From positions 1-64,000 of the forward strand of contig NZ_QJRY01000001.1 of assembly GCF_003205195.1 (NCBI RefSeq): a DNA stretch of 64,000 nucleotides, read 5' to 3'. The notes below the pieces were generated by a model. It saw only the letters and a list, made by a program, of their open reading frames with translations. It was not told the DNA's origin and did not search any database. Position numbers and translations under genes: made by a program. Numbering within the stretch: the first letter of the stretch is position 1; each line of letters opens with the position of its first letter. Source of the DNA: Peteryoungia wuzhouensis. Lineage in GTDB: Bacteria > Pseudomonadota > Alphaproteobacteria > Rhizobiales > Rhizobiaceae. Positions 25,568 to 35,330 of the stretch are shown here, in pieces.

Positions 25568-26788
25568 TTGAGCGATCCGGTTTCCGAAACGATCGAGGCG
25601 ACCTACCGGCAATCGGCACCGCGCATCCGTGCGGCCCTCGTTCGCCTGCTCGGCAGTTTCGATCTTGCGGAGGAAGCGTTGCACGACGCCTTCCTGCAGG
25701 CCGCCATCGACTGGCCGGTCAAGGGCTATCCGCACAATCCGGTGACCTGGCTGATCTCGGCCGGGCGCTTCCGCACGATCGACCGGCTTAGGCGGCGCGC
25801 CCTCATCGACAGGCAGCGGGACGATCTCGCCTATCTGGCGGCGATCGAGCAGGCGCAAGAGGAGGAACCGGTGGCGATCGAGGACGACATGCTGCGGCTG
25901 GTCTTCACCTGCTGCCATCCGGCGCTTCCAGCGGAGGCCCGCATTGCCATGGCCCTGCGCGAAGTCTGCGGGCTGACCACGGAGGAAATCTCCCGCGCCT
26001 TCCTGACATTACCCTCGACGATCGCCCAGCGGATCGTCCGCGCCAAAGCGAGGATCCGGACCCAGCGCATCGCCTATGTCGTGCCGGACCGGCAAGAGCT
26101 TCCCCAACGACTTGAGGCGGTGCTGGGCGTCATCTATCTGCTGTTCAACGAGGGCCATGCCCGCGCCGGCGCTGCCGAGCGGCTCTCAGAGGAGGCGCTC
26201 CATCTCGCCCGCCTGCTGGTTGACCTCCTGCCCGATCCCGAATGCCTGGGGCTGCTCGCGCTGATCCTCATCCAGCATTCTCGCAGCAGGACCCGCCTGG
26301 ACCCCGACGGTCATATCGTTCTTCTCGCGGATCAGGACCGCAGCCTCTGGGACCGGGCCATGATCGCGGAGGCGGAGGTCCTTTTGGAGCGGATCAGGCA
26401 GTCCGGCGAAATCGGCGTCTATGGCCTGCAGGCGGCAATCGCGGCTTGCCATGCCCGAGCCGCAACCATGGCCGAAACCGACTGGCCGCGCATCCTGCAT
26501 CTCTACGACCTGCTGCAACAGGCAGCCCCCTCCCCGGTGGTCGCCCTCAATCGGGCCGTGGCGCTTGCCGAGGTGGAGGGGGAAAAAGCGGGGCTGGCGG
26601 AGGTCGAGCGGTTGCTGGGCGATCCGGCCATGCAGCGCTATCACGCAACCTACAGCGTTGCCGCCGACCTGCAGCGGCGGCTGGGAAGGGTGGAAGATGC
26701 GCGGGCCAACTACCGTACGGCTCGCGCCCTTGCCTCGCAACAGCACGAAATCCGCTTTATAGAGGCCCGGCTCAACGCGCTCGCGTGA
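25568..26788 (+). CDS. ECF sigma factor, ECF42-like (DUF6596)
   Basis: A 406-residue protein. Sigma-70 regions 2 and 4 occupy about 1-165 (EATYRQSAPRIRAALVRLLGSFDLAEEALHDAF; region-4 HTH in LTTEEISRAFLTLPSTIAQRIVRAKARI). A C-terminal extension of about 240 residues with TPR-like helices follows (YGLQAAIAACHARA, VALNRAVALAEV). This long extension plus neighbouring DGPF genes is the hallmark of ECF42, which lacks a conventional anti-sigma factor. The start is TTG at 25568 with GAGGAGGGC upstream. The extension probably regulates activity (family knowledge). Confidence 0.92.
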   Translation: MSDPVSETIEATYRQSAPRIRAALVRLLGSFDLAEEALHDAFLQAAIDWPVKGYPHNPVTWLISAGRFRTIDRLRRRALIDRQRDDLAYLAAIEQAQEEEPVAIEDDMLRLVFTCCHPALPAEARIAMALREVCGLTTEEISRAFLTLPSTIAQRIVRAKARIRTQRIAYVVPDRQELPQRLEAVLGVIYLLFNEGHARAGAAERLSEEALHLARLLVDLLPDPECLGLLALILIQHSRSRTRLDPDGHIVLLADQDRSLWDRAMIAEAEVLLERIRQSGEIGVYGLQAAIAACHARAATMAETDWPRILHLYDLLQQAAPSPVVALNRAVALAEVEGEKAGLAEVERLLGDPAMQRYHATYSVAADLQRRLGRVEDARANYRTARALASQQHEIRFIEARLNALA

Positions 26789-28162
26789 TCACCCCTCGCC
26801 GCGATTGTCCTTCAGCCAGTCCAGACCATTGCGCAAGGTGCCGACTGCCTGGTCGATCTCGGAGCGCGAGATGATCAGTGGCGGCGAGAAGAGCATGCGG
26901 TCGCCGGTGGCGCGCAGCACCACGCCGGCATCGACGCATTGATTGCGGACGACGGTGCCGGTGTCGTCGGGCTTCTTGAAGCGGCGGCGGGTGGCCTTTT
27001 CGGCGGTGATCTGCACGGCGCCCATCAGGCCGACGCTGACGGCTTCGCCGACCAGTTCGTGGTCGGTGAGCGAGGCGAGCGCTGCAGCAAGGTACGGACC
27101 GGTGTCGTCACGCACGCGCTCGACGAGGCCTTCCTCTTCGATGATGCGGATGTTTTCAAGCGCAGCAGCCGCGGCCACCGGGTGACCGGAATAGGTGTAG
27201 CCGTGGTAGAAATCGCCGAGCTCGTTGACCATGACGTCCGCCACGCGGTCGGAGACCAGCACGCCGCCGATCGGCAGGTAACCGGAGGAGAGGCCCTTGG
27301 CGATCGGCGCGAGGTCCGGCTCGAAATCGTAATACTGATGGCCGAACCACGTGCCGAGGCGACCGAAGCCTGAGATGACTTCGTCGGCGACGAGCAGGAT
27401 CTTGTATTTCGCGCAAATGCGCTTGATTTCCGGCCAGTAGGTCGAGGGCGGCACGATGACGCCACCGGCCCCCTGGATCGGCTCGGCGACGAAGGCTGCG
27501 ACATTCTCCTCGCCGAGTTCGAGGATCTTTTCCTCCAGTTCGCGGGCGACCTTCAGGCCGAAGTCTTCCGGGGTGAGATCACCGCCTTCGGCATACCAGT
27601 AGGGCTGGTTGATGTGGTGAATGCCTTCGATCGGCAGGTTACCCTGCTCGTGCATCCACTTCATGCCACCGAGGGAGGCGCCTGCTACCGTCGAGCCGTG
27701 ATAGGCGTTCTTGCGGGCAATCACCTGCGTCTTGGTCTCGTGACCGAGCGCCTTCCAGTAGACGCGCGCCATGCGGAACCAGGTGTCGGAGGCTTCCGAA
27801 CCGGAATTGGAGAAGAAGACGCGGTTGAGCTTCGGGCCGGTCTTTTCGGCAATCTTCTGGGCGAGCAACGTGGTCGGCGGCGTCGTGGTGCCGAAGAAGG
27901 TGTTGTAATAGGGCAGTTCCTGCATCTGGGCATAGGCGGCATCGGCGATCGACTTGCGGCCATAGCCGACATTGACGCACCAGAGGCCGGCAAAGGCATC
28001 GAGATACTGCTTGCCGTTCGAATCCCAGATATGCACGCCATCCGCCCGATTGATGATCTTGGTCCCTGCCGCGTTCAGCTTCTTCATGTCCGAGAACGGA
28101 TGAAGGTGATGAGCAGCGTCGATGGCACCGAGGTTGGAAACGGCGGAAAGTGGCTTGTTCAT
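26789..28162 (-). CDS. Class III aminotransferase, putrescine/omega-amino acid:pyruvate type
   Basis: A 457-residue fold-type I PLP transaminase. The Schiff-base lysine is Lys289 (APIAKGLSSGYLPIGG), DEVISGFGRLG binds the cofactor, and SNSGSEASDTWFRMARVY is typical of the SpuC/omega-transaminase branch. It probably deaminates putrescine, a related diamine or an omega-amino acid with pyruvate. ATG at 28162 with AAGGA upstream gives the family start. Its stop codon abuts the sigma-factor stop. It is divergent from a glutamine synthetase-like ligase, supporting polyamine use. Confidence 0.88.
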   Translation of the reverse strand: MNKPLSAVSNLGAIDAAHHLHPFSDMKKLNAAGTKIINRADGVHIWDSNGKQYLDAFAGLWCVNVGYGRKSIADAAYAQMQELPYYNTFFGTTTPPTTLLAQKIAEKTGPKLNRVFFSNSGSEASDTWFRMARVYWKALGHETKTQVIARKNAYHGSTVAGASLGGMKWMHEQGNLPIEGIHHINQPYWYAEGGDLTPEDFGLKVARELEEKILELGEENVAAFVAEPIQGAGGVIVPPSTYWPEIKRICAKYKILLVADEVISGFGRLGTWFGHQYYDFEPDLAPIAKGLSSGYLPIGGVLVSDRVADVMVNELGDFYHGYTYSGHPVAAAAALENIRIIEEEGLVERVRDDTGPYLAAALASLTDHELVGEAVSVGLMGAVQITAEKATRRRFKKPDDTGTVVRNQCVDAGVVLRATGDRMLFSPPLIISRSEIDQAVGTLRNGLDWLKDNRGEG

Positions 28163-28357
28163 GGGTCGGGATCCTTGACCGGAGCGGAAGCACCTGCGCT
28201 CCCGGCCAAACATGGTCCGTGCAGCTGCCTTGCCCCGCATTGAAAGGCGGAACATTATCGGCTACGAACATGACCTCCCAAAACGCGTTTGGCAAGGCAC
28301 CGATTGCCGCGTTCCTCCGGCCAAATCCGCCCTTAAAAAAGCCAACGAGAGTTTCCC

Positions 28358-29716
28358 ATGACCGCATCGACCGAGGCCGCCGATCTCCCCGCAGCCGACC
28401 CTTCCGCACGCATCGAAGTGCTGCTTGTCGGCATGAATGGCGACTTGCGCGGCAAGATGATCCCGCTGAAAGCCGAGGACAAGGTGTGGAAGAACACGGT
28501 GCGGCTGCCGGCCTCGACGCAATCGCTCGACATCTGGGGCGACGACAATGACGACATCACCAAGATCTCGCTGACGCTCGGCGACCCCGACGGCATCTGC
28601 ACGCCGGACAAGAATTCGCTGACGACGCTTCCCTGGGGGCCGGAGGGTTCCAAGCAGGTGCTCGCCACCATGCATACGCTGGATGGTCAGCCGCATTACG
28701 TCTGCCCGCGCGCGATCCTGGCCAATGTGCTGAAGCGCTTCGAGGACAAGGGCCTGACGCCCGTTGTTGCCACCGAACTCGAATTCTACGTGATGGAGCC
28801 GGATTTCCGCGAGACCGGCGTTCCCATGCCGCCGAAGGCGCTCGTGATGAACGGCGAAGTCGAGGGCTATCAGCTCTATGACATGCGCGCGACCGCCGCG
28901 ATGGAGGACTTCCTCGACACGGTGCGCGAATATTGCGACCACATGGGCCTGCCGGCCGATGCGACGACCGCCGAATTCGGCCCCGGCCAGTTCGAGGTCA
29001 ACCTCCTGCACAAGCCGAACGCGGTTTCGGCAGCCGATGACTGCATCTATCTGAAGCGCGTCGTTGATTTCGCCGCTCGCCGCCATGGCTTCAAGGCGAC
29101 CTGCATGGCCAAGCCTTACGGCGACCACGCCGGCTCCGGCCTGCACGTGCATGCCTCGATCATCGACAAGGACGGCCGCAACATCCTCGACGCCAAGGGC
29201 GGCGATCCGGTGAAGCTGAAGTCGATCACGGCGGGCATGCTGAAGAGCATGCAGGATGCGCAGCTGATCTTTGCGCCCTTTGCCAATTCCTATCGCCGCT
29301 TCCAGCCGGGCTCGTTTGCGCCCGACAAAATCGACTGGGGTTTTGGCAATCGCGGCACCGCGATCCGCATCCCCGACAAGGACGGCCCCGCCGCCCGCAT
29401 CGAACACCGTGTGGCCGGTGCGGACGCCAATCCGCATCTTCTGCTCGCCGCCATCCTCGGCGGCATCCTGCTCGGGCTTGAGGAAGACCTCGATCCGGGT
29501 CCGGTCACGACGCCGGACAGCGCGCCCGAAAACCCTGACATGCTGACCTATGATTTCCTGACGTCAGTCGAACGGTTCCGGAACTCGACCTTCATCAAGG
29601 ACATCTTCGGCGCCGAATATCAGCGCATTTACGGCGACACCAAGCGCAAGGAAGCCATGGCCTATCTGCGCACCGTGTCGAGCTTCGACTACCAGACCTA
29701 TCTGCCGCGGATCTGA
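28358..29716 (+). CDS. Glutamine synthetase-like ligase (gamma-glutamylputrescine synthetase type)
   Basis: A 452-residue glutamine synthetase superfamily protein. ATP/metal residues lie in VVATELEFYVMEP and TAEFGPGQFEVNLLH; the glutamate-binding loop is AGSGLHVHASI; and NRGTAIRIPDKDGPAARIEHRVAGADANPHL is the C-terminal catalytic segment. Divergence from true GlnA and the neighbouring aminotransferase suggest ligation of glutamate to putrescine or another amine (PuuA/SpuI/GlnA3-like). The 195-base intergenic region between the two genes probably contains both promoters. Confidence 0.88.
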   Translation: MTASTEAADLPAADPSARIEVLLVGMNGDLRGKMIPLKAEDKVWKNTVRLPASTQSLDIWGDDNDDITKISLTLGDPDGICTPDKNSLTTLPWGPEGSKQVLATMHTLDGQPHYVCPRAILANVLKRFEDKGLTPVVATELEFYVMEPDFRETGVPMPPKALVMNGEVEGYQLYDMRATAAMEDFLDTVREYCDHMGLPADATTAEFGPGQFEVNLLHKPNAVSAADDCIYLKRVVDFAARRHGFKATCMAKPYGDHAGSGLHVHASIIDKDGRNILDAKGGDPVKLKSITAGMLKSMQDAQLIFAPFANSYRRFQPGSFAPDKIDWGFGNRGTAIRIPDKDGPAARIEHRVAGADANPHLLLAAILGGILLGLEEDLDPGPVTTPDSAPENPDMLTYDFLTSVERFRNSTFIKDIFGAEYQRIYGDTKRKEAMAYLRTVSSFDYQTYLPRI

Positions 29717-29953
29717 CGCCAACGCGTCTCGACCGAGCCTGGCGGCGCATCGGCGCCGCCTGTCGCACTTTGACGAGAAAATGGCGCGCTAATATTATTT
29801 CGTCCTGAACCTTCAGCGTGAAATCTTCGAACCAAATCACAGGCCTTCGGGCCAAATATCCCTTAAATTTGGGGTAAGCGTGCACAAATCGACTTGCCAG
29901 CGTCCAGTGAATGCTCTTCTCTCCCGTTTCCGTAAACGTAAAAGGGGAAAAAA

Positions 29954-31555
29954 ATGACAATCCAAACACGCCGCCTGCTTGGCACTGCGCTCCTCCTTGG
30001 CTCACTTTTGACCGGTGCGAGCCAGGCGCTCGCCGAAGCCGTTCTGCATCGCGGCAATGCCGGCGAGCCGCAGACCCTCGACTATGCCCATATCTCGATC
30101 GACATCGAAGGCTTCGTCGTCCGCGACATGTTCGAAGGCCTGACCATATTCAACGCCAAGGGTGAAGTGGTTCCGGGCACTGCCGAAAGCTGGACGGTAT
30201 CCGACGACGATCTGACCTACACGTTTAAGATCCGCGACAACGCCAACTGGTCCGACGGAACGCCGGTGACCGCCGAAGACTTCGTCTTCTCGATGCGCCG
30301 CCTGGAAGATCCGAAGACCGCTGCCGAATATGCCGGCATTCTCTATCCAATCAAGAATGCCGAGAAGGTGAACAAGGGCGAAGTTCCGGTCGATCAGCTC
30401 GGCATCAAGGCCGTCGATGCCAAGACCGTTGAAATCACGCTCGAGCGTCCGACTCCGTTCTTCCTGCAGCTTCTCGCCCACTACACCGCGCTGCCGATCA
30501 GCAAGGTCAACTTCGAGAAGTTCGGCGACCAGTTCGTCAAGCCGGGCAACATGGTTTCAAACGGCGCCTTCAAGCTGGAAGCGCATGTGCCGAACGACAC
30601 CCTGACCGTCGTCAAGAACGACAAGTACTGGGATGCCGCCAACGTCAAGCTCGACAAGGTCATCTTCTACCCGATCGACGACGATGCCGCTTCCGTGCGT
30701 CGCTTCGAAGCCAAGGAAATGGACCTCGTCTACAACTTCTCGGCCGACCAGATCAAACGCCTGCGCGAGACCTACAACGACCAGGTCCACGTGACCCCGT
30801 CGCTCGCCACCTACTACTATGTCTTCGACAACCGCGAGCCGCCCTATAACGACGTAAACGTCCGTCGCGCGCTGTCCATGGCCGTCGACCGTGACTTCCT
30901 CGCCCAGGAAATCTACGCCGGCGCCCAGCTTCCGGCCTACAACCTCGTTCCCCCGGGCATGCCGGGCTATGGCCAGGGTCCGGTTCCGGATTTTGCCTCG
31001 ATGTCGCAGATCGACCGCGAGGACAAGGCCGTCGAGCTGATGAAGGCTGCAGGCTACGGTGAAGGCGGCAAGCCGCTCGAAATCGAGATCCGCTACAACA
31101 CCAATGCCAACCACGAGCGCGTCGCAACCGCCGTCGCCGACATGTGGAAGAACACGTTCGGTGCCAAGGTCTCGCTGGTCAACCTCGACGTGGCCTCGCA
31201 CTATGCCTACCTGCAGGAAGGCGGCAAGTTCAACGTCGCCCGTGCCGCCTGGTCGGCTGACTACGGCGATCCGGAAAACTTCCTGGCGCTCAACACCAGC
31301 ACCAACACCACGTTCAACTACGGCAAGTACAAGAACGAGGAATACGACGCGCTGATGAAGCAGTCCTATGACGAGCAGGACCCGGCCAAGCGCATGGAAA
31401 TTCTGAAGAAGGCCGAAGAGATCCTGAACAACGATCAGCCGATCGCCCCGTTCATGAACTCCGCCAACCTGTGGCTGGTCTCCTCGCGTGTCTCCGGCTG
31501 GGAAGACAATGCGGTGAACGAGCACCTGTCGAAGTTCCTCAGCGTTTCCGAATAA
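29954..31555 (+). CDS. oppA: Oligopeptide ABC transporter, periplasmic binding protein
   Basis: A 533-residue extracytoplasmic solute-binding protein of family 5. Signal peptide about 28 residues (MTIQTRRLLGTALLLGSLLTGASQALA). The mature part starts VLHRGNAGEPQTLDYAHI and keeps FVFSMRRLEDPKT, MVSNGAFKL and VRRALSMAVDRDFLA, all usual in OppA/DppA proteins. First gene of a five-domain transporter operon; AAAAGGGG precedes the ATG. Ligand specificity is not predictable from sequence. A hairpin after it probably keeps its level above the permeases. Confidence 0.93.
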   Translation: MTIQTRRLLGTALLLGSLLTGASQALAEAVLHRGNAGEPQTLDYAHISIDIEGFVVRDMFEGLTIFNAKGEVVPGTAESWTVSDDDLTYTFKIRDNANWSDGTPVTAEDFVFSMRRLEDPKTAAEYAGILYPIKNAEKVNKGEVPVDQLGIKAVDAKTVEITLERPTPFFLQLLAHYTALPISKVNFEKFGDQFVKPGNMVSNGAFKLEAHVPNDTLTVVKNDKYWDAANVKLDKVIFYPIDDDAASVRRFEAKEMDLVYNFSADQIKRLRETYNDQVHVTPSLATYYYVFDNREPPYNDVNVRRALSMAVDRDFLAQEIYAGAQLPAYNLVPPGMPGYGQGPVPDFASMSQIDREDKAVELMKAAGYGEGGKPLEIEIRYNTNANHERVATAVADMWKNTFGAKVSLVNLDVASHYAYLQEGGKFNVARAAWSADYGDPENFLALNTSTNTTFNYGKYKNEEYDALMKQSYDEQDPAKRMEILKKAEEILNNDQPIAPFMNSANLWLVSSRVSGWEDNAVNEHLSKFLSVSE

Positions 31556-31568
31556 CGAACAAAAGGGA

Positions 31569-31610
31569 TCGGCGCGCGGCAGCATGATGGCTGTCGCGCG
31601 TCGGCTTTTA
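31569..31610 (+). terminator. Intercistronic hairpin between oppA and oppB
   Basis: A 15-bp stem with a few G·U pairs (31569-31583 with 31590-31604) and a TTTT tail, just before the oppB start. This type of partial terminator or mRNA-stabilising hairpin commonly raises binding-protein levels relative to the permeases. Confidence 0.65.
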
Positions 31611-31615
31611 TCACC

Positions 31616-32539
31616 ATGATCTCATTCGTCCTGCGCCGGCTCATGAGCGCCGTGCCCACCGTGTTCGTCGTCGTGACGATCTCGTTCTTCCTGATGCGCT
31701 TCGCGCCTGGTGGTCCGTTCAGCCTGGAACGTCCGCTCCCGCCGCAGACCATGGCCAATGTCATGGAAACCTACAGGCTCAACGATCCGCTCTGGAGCCA
31801 GTACCTCAACTATCTCGGCAATGCCTTCAGAGGCGATTTCGGCCCGAGCTTCATCTACAAGGACAACACGGTCGCCGAGCTGATCGGCAAGGCCCTGCCC
31901 TATTCGGTCGAACTCGGCCTCTACGCCATCCTGATCGCGCTGATCGGCGGCGTCATCCTCGGCACGATCGCGGCTCTGCGCCAGAACAGTGTACTGGACT
32001 TCGGCCTGATGGCTTTCGCGACCATCGGCGTCACGGTGCCGAACTTCGTCGTCGGCCCCGTTCTGACGCTGATCTTCGCCGTCATGCTGTCCTGGCTGCC
32101 GGCCGGAGGCTGGGGCAATGGCGGCTTCCAGAACCTGATCCTGCCGATGACAGCACTGGCGCTTCCGCAGCTCGCCGTCTTTGCGCGCCTGACGCGCGGC
32201 TCGATGATCGAAGCGCTGAACGCCGACCATATCCGCACCGTGCGCGCCTATGGACTGCCGCCGCGCGTCGTCGTCATCACCCATGCGCTTCGCGGCGCCA
32301 TGCTGCCGGTCGTCTCCTATCTCGCGCCATGTGCTGCGGCCCTGCTCACCGGTTCTGCCGTCGTCGAGAGCATCTTCACCATTCCCGGTGTCGGTCGCTA
32401 CTTCGTGCTTGGTGCACTCAATCGCGACTATCCCCTCGTCATGGGCACCGTCATTCTCGTCGCCGTGTTCGTGATCTTCTTCAACCTGCTGGTCGACATC
32501 GCCTACGGCCTGCTCGATCCGAGGGTCCGCAATGACTGA
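31616..32539 (+). CDS. oppB: Oligopeptide ABC transporter permease OppB
   Basis: A 307-residue inner-membrane permease with about six transmembrane helices, MISFVLRRLMSAVPTVFVVVTISFFLMRFAPGGPF at the N terminus as in OppB/DppB. The coupling motif is HIRTVRAYGLPPRVVVITHALRGAMLPVV. Ends overlapping the start of oppC by 8 bases. The ribosome site is weak, so translation may rely on coupling or readthrough past the preceding hairpin. Confidence 0.92.
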   Translation: MISFVLRRLMSAVPTVFVVVTISFFLMRFAPGGPFSLERPLPPQTMANVMETYRLNDPLWSQYLNYLGNAFRGDFGPSFIYKDNTVAELIGKALPYSVELGLYAILIALIGGVILGTIAALRQNSVLDFGLMAFATIGVTVPNFVVGPVLTLIFAVMLSWLPAGGWGNGGFQNLILPMTALALPQLAVFARLTRGSMIEALNADHIRTVRAYGLPPRVVVITHALRGAMLPVVSYLAPCAAALLTGSAVVESIFTIPGVGRYFVLGALNRDYPLVMGTVILVAVFVIFFNLLVDIAYGLLDPRVRND

Positions 32540-33665
32540 TACATCCGTCACCCAGGGCATTGCCCCCGCCGAAGTCGCCGGTCGAAGCCTGACCGAGCTC
32601 GCCATGCTGCGCTTCAAGCGCAACAAGGCCGCCATGGGCGGCTGCTTCATGCTGGTGCTCATCGTGCTGTTCTCGTTTGCCGGCCCATTCTTCGTGCCGC
32701 ATAGCTATGATCAGGTCTTCGCGTCCTATGTCACCGTGCCGCCGAGCCTCGAGCCGCGGCCCGATCCGGAATCGCTGCAGCAGGTCGCCGAAGGCATCGC
32801 AAAACGCGCGCGCGTCGAGCTGAAGAGCCTCGAGGTTGCCGACGGCACATTTACCGCCGTGCTGACCGCATCGAAGCCGATCGACCCGCGCACGATCCGC
32901 TATTTCGACCGGACCAACGAATTCAAGGAAACGACGGTCCAGGAGACGAGCGCCGATGGACTGTCGGTGACCGTGACCGGCAAGGTCGACCAGGTCACCT
33001 TCCCTTTCGGCACGGATACCAATGGCCGTGACCTTCTGGTGCGCGTCATGCTCGGCGGGCAGATCTCGATTGCCGTGGGTCTGGCGGCAAGCCTCGTCTC
33101 GCTCGGCATCGGCGTCATCTACGGCGCGACATCAGGCTATCTCGGCGGGCGCATCGACAACGTGATGATGCGTTTCGTCGAGATCCTCTATTCCCTGCCC
33201 TTCGTCTTCCTCGTCGTCGTGCTCGTCGTCTTCTTCGGACGATCGGTGGTGCTGATCTTCGTCGTCATCGGGGCGGTGCAATGGCTGGAAATGGCCCGCA
33301 TCGTGCGCGGCCAGACGCTTTCCTTGAAGCGCCGCGAATTCGTCGGGGCGGCGGAAGCGCTGGGGCTCACCGACTGGCAGATCATCCGCCGGCACATCAT
33401 CCCGAACACGATCGGTCCGGTTATCGTCTTCGTCACCGTCGTCGTGCCGCAGGTCATCCTGACCGAGAGCTTCCTGTCCTTCCTCGGGCTCGGCGTGCAG
33501 GCGCCGCTCGCCAGCTGGGGCACGCTGATCTCGGAAGGCACGAAGAACATGCAGAGCGCACCGTGGCTGCTGATCTTCCCGGCCATCTTCTTCGTCGCGA
33601 CGCTGTTTGCCCTCAACTTCGTCGGCGATGGCCTGCGCGATGCACTCGACCCGAAGGATCGTTGA
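32532..33665 (+). CDS. oppC: Oligopeptide ABC transporter permease OppC (extended)
   Basis: A 377-residue permease, about 75 residues longer than Escherichia coli OppC. The extra length is a predicted periplasmic loop between the first and second membrane helices (about 60-155), rich in charged residues. The family signature FGTDTNGRDLL and the EAA loop AEALGLTDWQIIRRHIIPNT are present. GAGGG inside oppB is the ribosome site. Partner of OppB. Confidence 0.92.
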   Translation: MTDTSVTQGIAPAEVAGRSLTELAMLRFKRNKAAMGGCFMLVLIVLFSFAGPFFVPHSYDQVFASYVTVPPSLEPRPDPESLQQVAEGIAKRARVELKSLEVADGTFTAVLTASKPIDPRTIRYFDRTNEFKETTVQETSADGLSVTVTGKVDQVTFPFGTDTNGRDLLVRVMLGGQISIAVGLAASLVSLGIGVIYGATSGYLGGRIDNVMMRFVEILYSLPFVFLVVVLVVFFGRSVVLIFVVIGAVQWLEMARIVRGQTLSLKRREFVGAAEALGLTDWQIIRRHIIPNTIGPVIVFVTVVVPQVILTESFLSFLGLGVQAPLASWGTLISEGTKNMQSAPWLLIFPAIFFVATLFALNFVGDGLRDALDPKDR

Positions 33666-33666
33666 G

Positions 33667-35271
33667 ATGGAGATGAACCAGATGACACCGGTCCTCACCG
33701 TCAACGACCTGCAGGTCACCTTCCAGACGCCCGACGGCACCGTCGAAGCGGTCAAGGGCATCAGCTTCGACGTGAAGAAGGGTGAGACGCTCGCCATCGT
33801 GGGCGAGAGCGGCTCGGGCAAGAGCCAGACGATGATGGGCATCATGGGCCTGCTCGCCAAGAACGGCAGCGTTAGCGGTGAGGCCATGTATGGCGGCACC
33901 AACCTCGTCGGCCAGCCGCTCTCGACGCTCAATCAGGTTCGCGGCTCGAAGATCACCATGATCTTCCAGGAGCCGATGACCTCGCTCGATCCGCTCTACC
34001 GGATCGGCCGGCAAATCGCCGAACCGCTGATCCACCATCGTGGCATGAGCAAGAGTGCGGCACGCGCCCGCGTGCTGGAGCTCTTGAAGCTCGTCGGCAT
34101 CCCCGACCCGGAACGCCGCATCGACAGTTATCCGCATGAAATGTCCGGTGGCCAGCGGCAGCGCGTGATGATCGCGATGGCCTTGGCGAACGAGCCCGAC
34201 GTGCTGATCGCCGACGAGCCGACCACTGCGCTAGACGTCACGATCCAGGCGCAGATCCTGACGCTGCTCGCCGACCTGCAGAAACGCTTCGGCATGGCGA
34301 TCGTGCTCATCACCCACGATCTCGGCGTGGTCAAACACGTCGCCGACCGGGTGGTCGTGATGCGCAAGGGCGAGATCGTCGAACAGGGCAGCCGTGACGC
34401 GATCTTCGGCAATGCGCAGCACGACTATACCAAGATGCTGCTGGCGGCCGAGCCGACGGGCACGAAGGCACCGCCGGCCGATGATGCGCCGGTCGTCCTG
34501 GAAGGCCGCAACGTCATCGTCGACTTCGACATCGGCAGCGGCGGTTTCCTGCGTCCCAATCGTACCTTCCGGGCGGTGGACCAGGTGAGCGTGCGCCTGC
34601 GTCAGGGGCAGACCATCGGCATCGTCGGGGAATCCGGTTCGGGCAAGTCGACGCTCGGTCGCGCACTCCTGAAGCTGCTCACGGCCGATGGTGCCTTCCG
34701 CTTCGAAACCAACGACATCTCGGGTCTCGATCGGGCCGGCATGCGGTCCTTCCGCAAGCAGCTGCAGCTCGTCTTCCAGGATCCCTACGGCTCGCTCTCG
34801 CCCCGCCAGACGGTTGGCGAGATCATCACCGAAGGCCTTTACGTGCACGAACCGCAGCTCAGCCGCGCAGAGCGGGATGCACGCGCCATTGCAGCGCTGA
34901 AGGAAGTCGGCCTCGATCCTGCGGCGCGCAACCGCTATCCGCACGAGTTCTCGGGTGGACAGCGACAGCGCATTGCGATTGCGCGTTCCATGATCTTGAA
35001 GCCGAAGGTCGTCATCCTCGACGAGCCGACTTCGGCGCTTGACCGCTCGGTTCAGCGTCAGGTGATCGAGCTTCTGCGCGATCTGCAGGACAAACATGGC
35101 CTGTCCTACGTCTTCATCAGCCACGACCTCTCGGTGATCCGGGCGATGTCCGACCATGTGATCGTGATGAAGAACGGGAAGATCGTCGAGCAGGGCGACA
35201 CCGAGGCCATCTTCGATCGCCCGCAGGAGGATTATACCCGCGACTTGATCGCTGCGGCTTTCAGCCACTGA
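33667..35271 (+). CDS. oppDF: Fused oligopeptide ABC ATPase OppD-OppF
   Basis: A 534-residue protein with two complete ABC ATPase halves. The first has Walker [11 protein letters not shown] and signature MSGGQRQRV; the second has [11 protein letters not shown] and FSGGQRQRI. Both retain the H-loop (ITHDL, ISHDL). The single chain replaces separate OppD and OppF subunits, an arrangement also seen in YejF. ATG at 33667 is taken because it directly follows the oppC stop; further in-frame ATGs follow closely. Confidence 0.93.
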   Translation: MEMNQMTPVLTVNDLQVTFQTPDGTVEAVKGISFDVKKGETLAIVGESGSGKSQTMMGIMGLLAKNGSVSGEAMYGGTNLVGQPLSTLNQVRGSKITMIFQEPMTSLDPLYRIGRQIAEPLIHHRGMSKSAARARVLELLKLVGIPDPERRIDSYPHEMSGGQRQRVMIAMALANEPDVLIADEPTTALDVTIQAQILTLLADLQKRFGMAIVLITHDLGVVKHVADRVVVMRKGEIVEQGSRDAIFGNAQHDYTKMLLAAEPTGTKAPPADDAPVVLEGRNVIVDFDIGSGGFLRPNRTFRAVDQVSVRLRQGQTIGIVGESGSGKSTLGRALLKLLTADGAFRFETNDISGLDRAGMRSFRKQLQLVFQDPYGSLSPRQTVGEIITEGLYVHEPQLSRAERDARAIAALKEVGLDPAARNRYPHEFSGGQRQRIAIARSMILKPKVVILDEPTSALDRSVQRQVIELLRDLQDKHGLSYVFISHDLSVIRAMSDHVIVMKNGKIVEQGDTEAIFDRPQEDYTRDLIAAAFSH

Positions 35272-35296
35272 AATCGGCCGATTGCTCGGTCAAAAA

Positions 35297-35330
35297 TGAC
35301 GGCGGCTCCACCACGGGCCGCCGTTTTCGT
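35297..35330 (+). terminator. Terminator of the opp operon
   Basis: An eight-base perfect stem (35299-35306 with 35317-35324), a ten-base loop and a TTTT tail. Confidence 0.85.

Noticed and set aside
26789..28255. Longer aminotransferase start at 28255
   Set aside because: The extra 31 residues are not typical of the family and lack a ribosome site. ATG at 28162 gives the normal N terminus.
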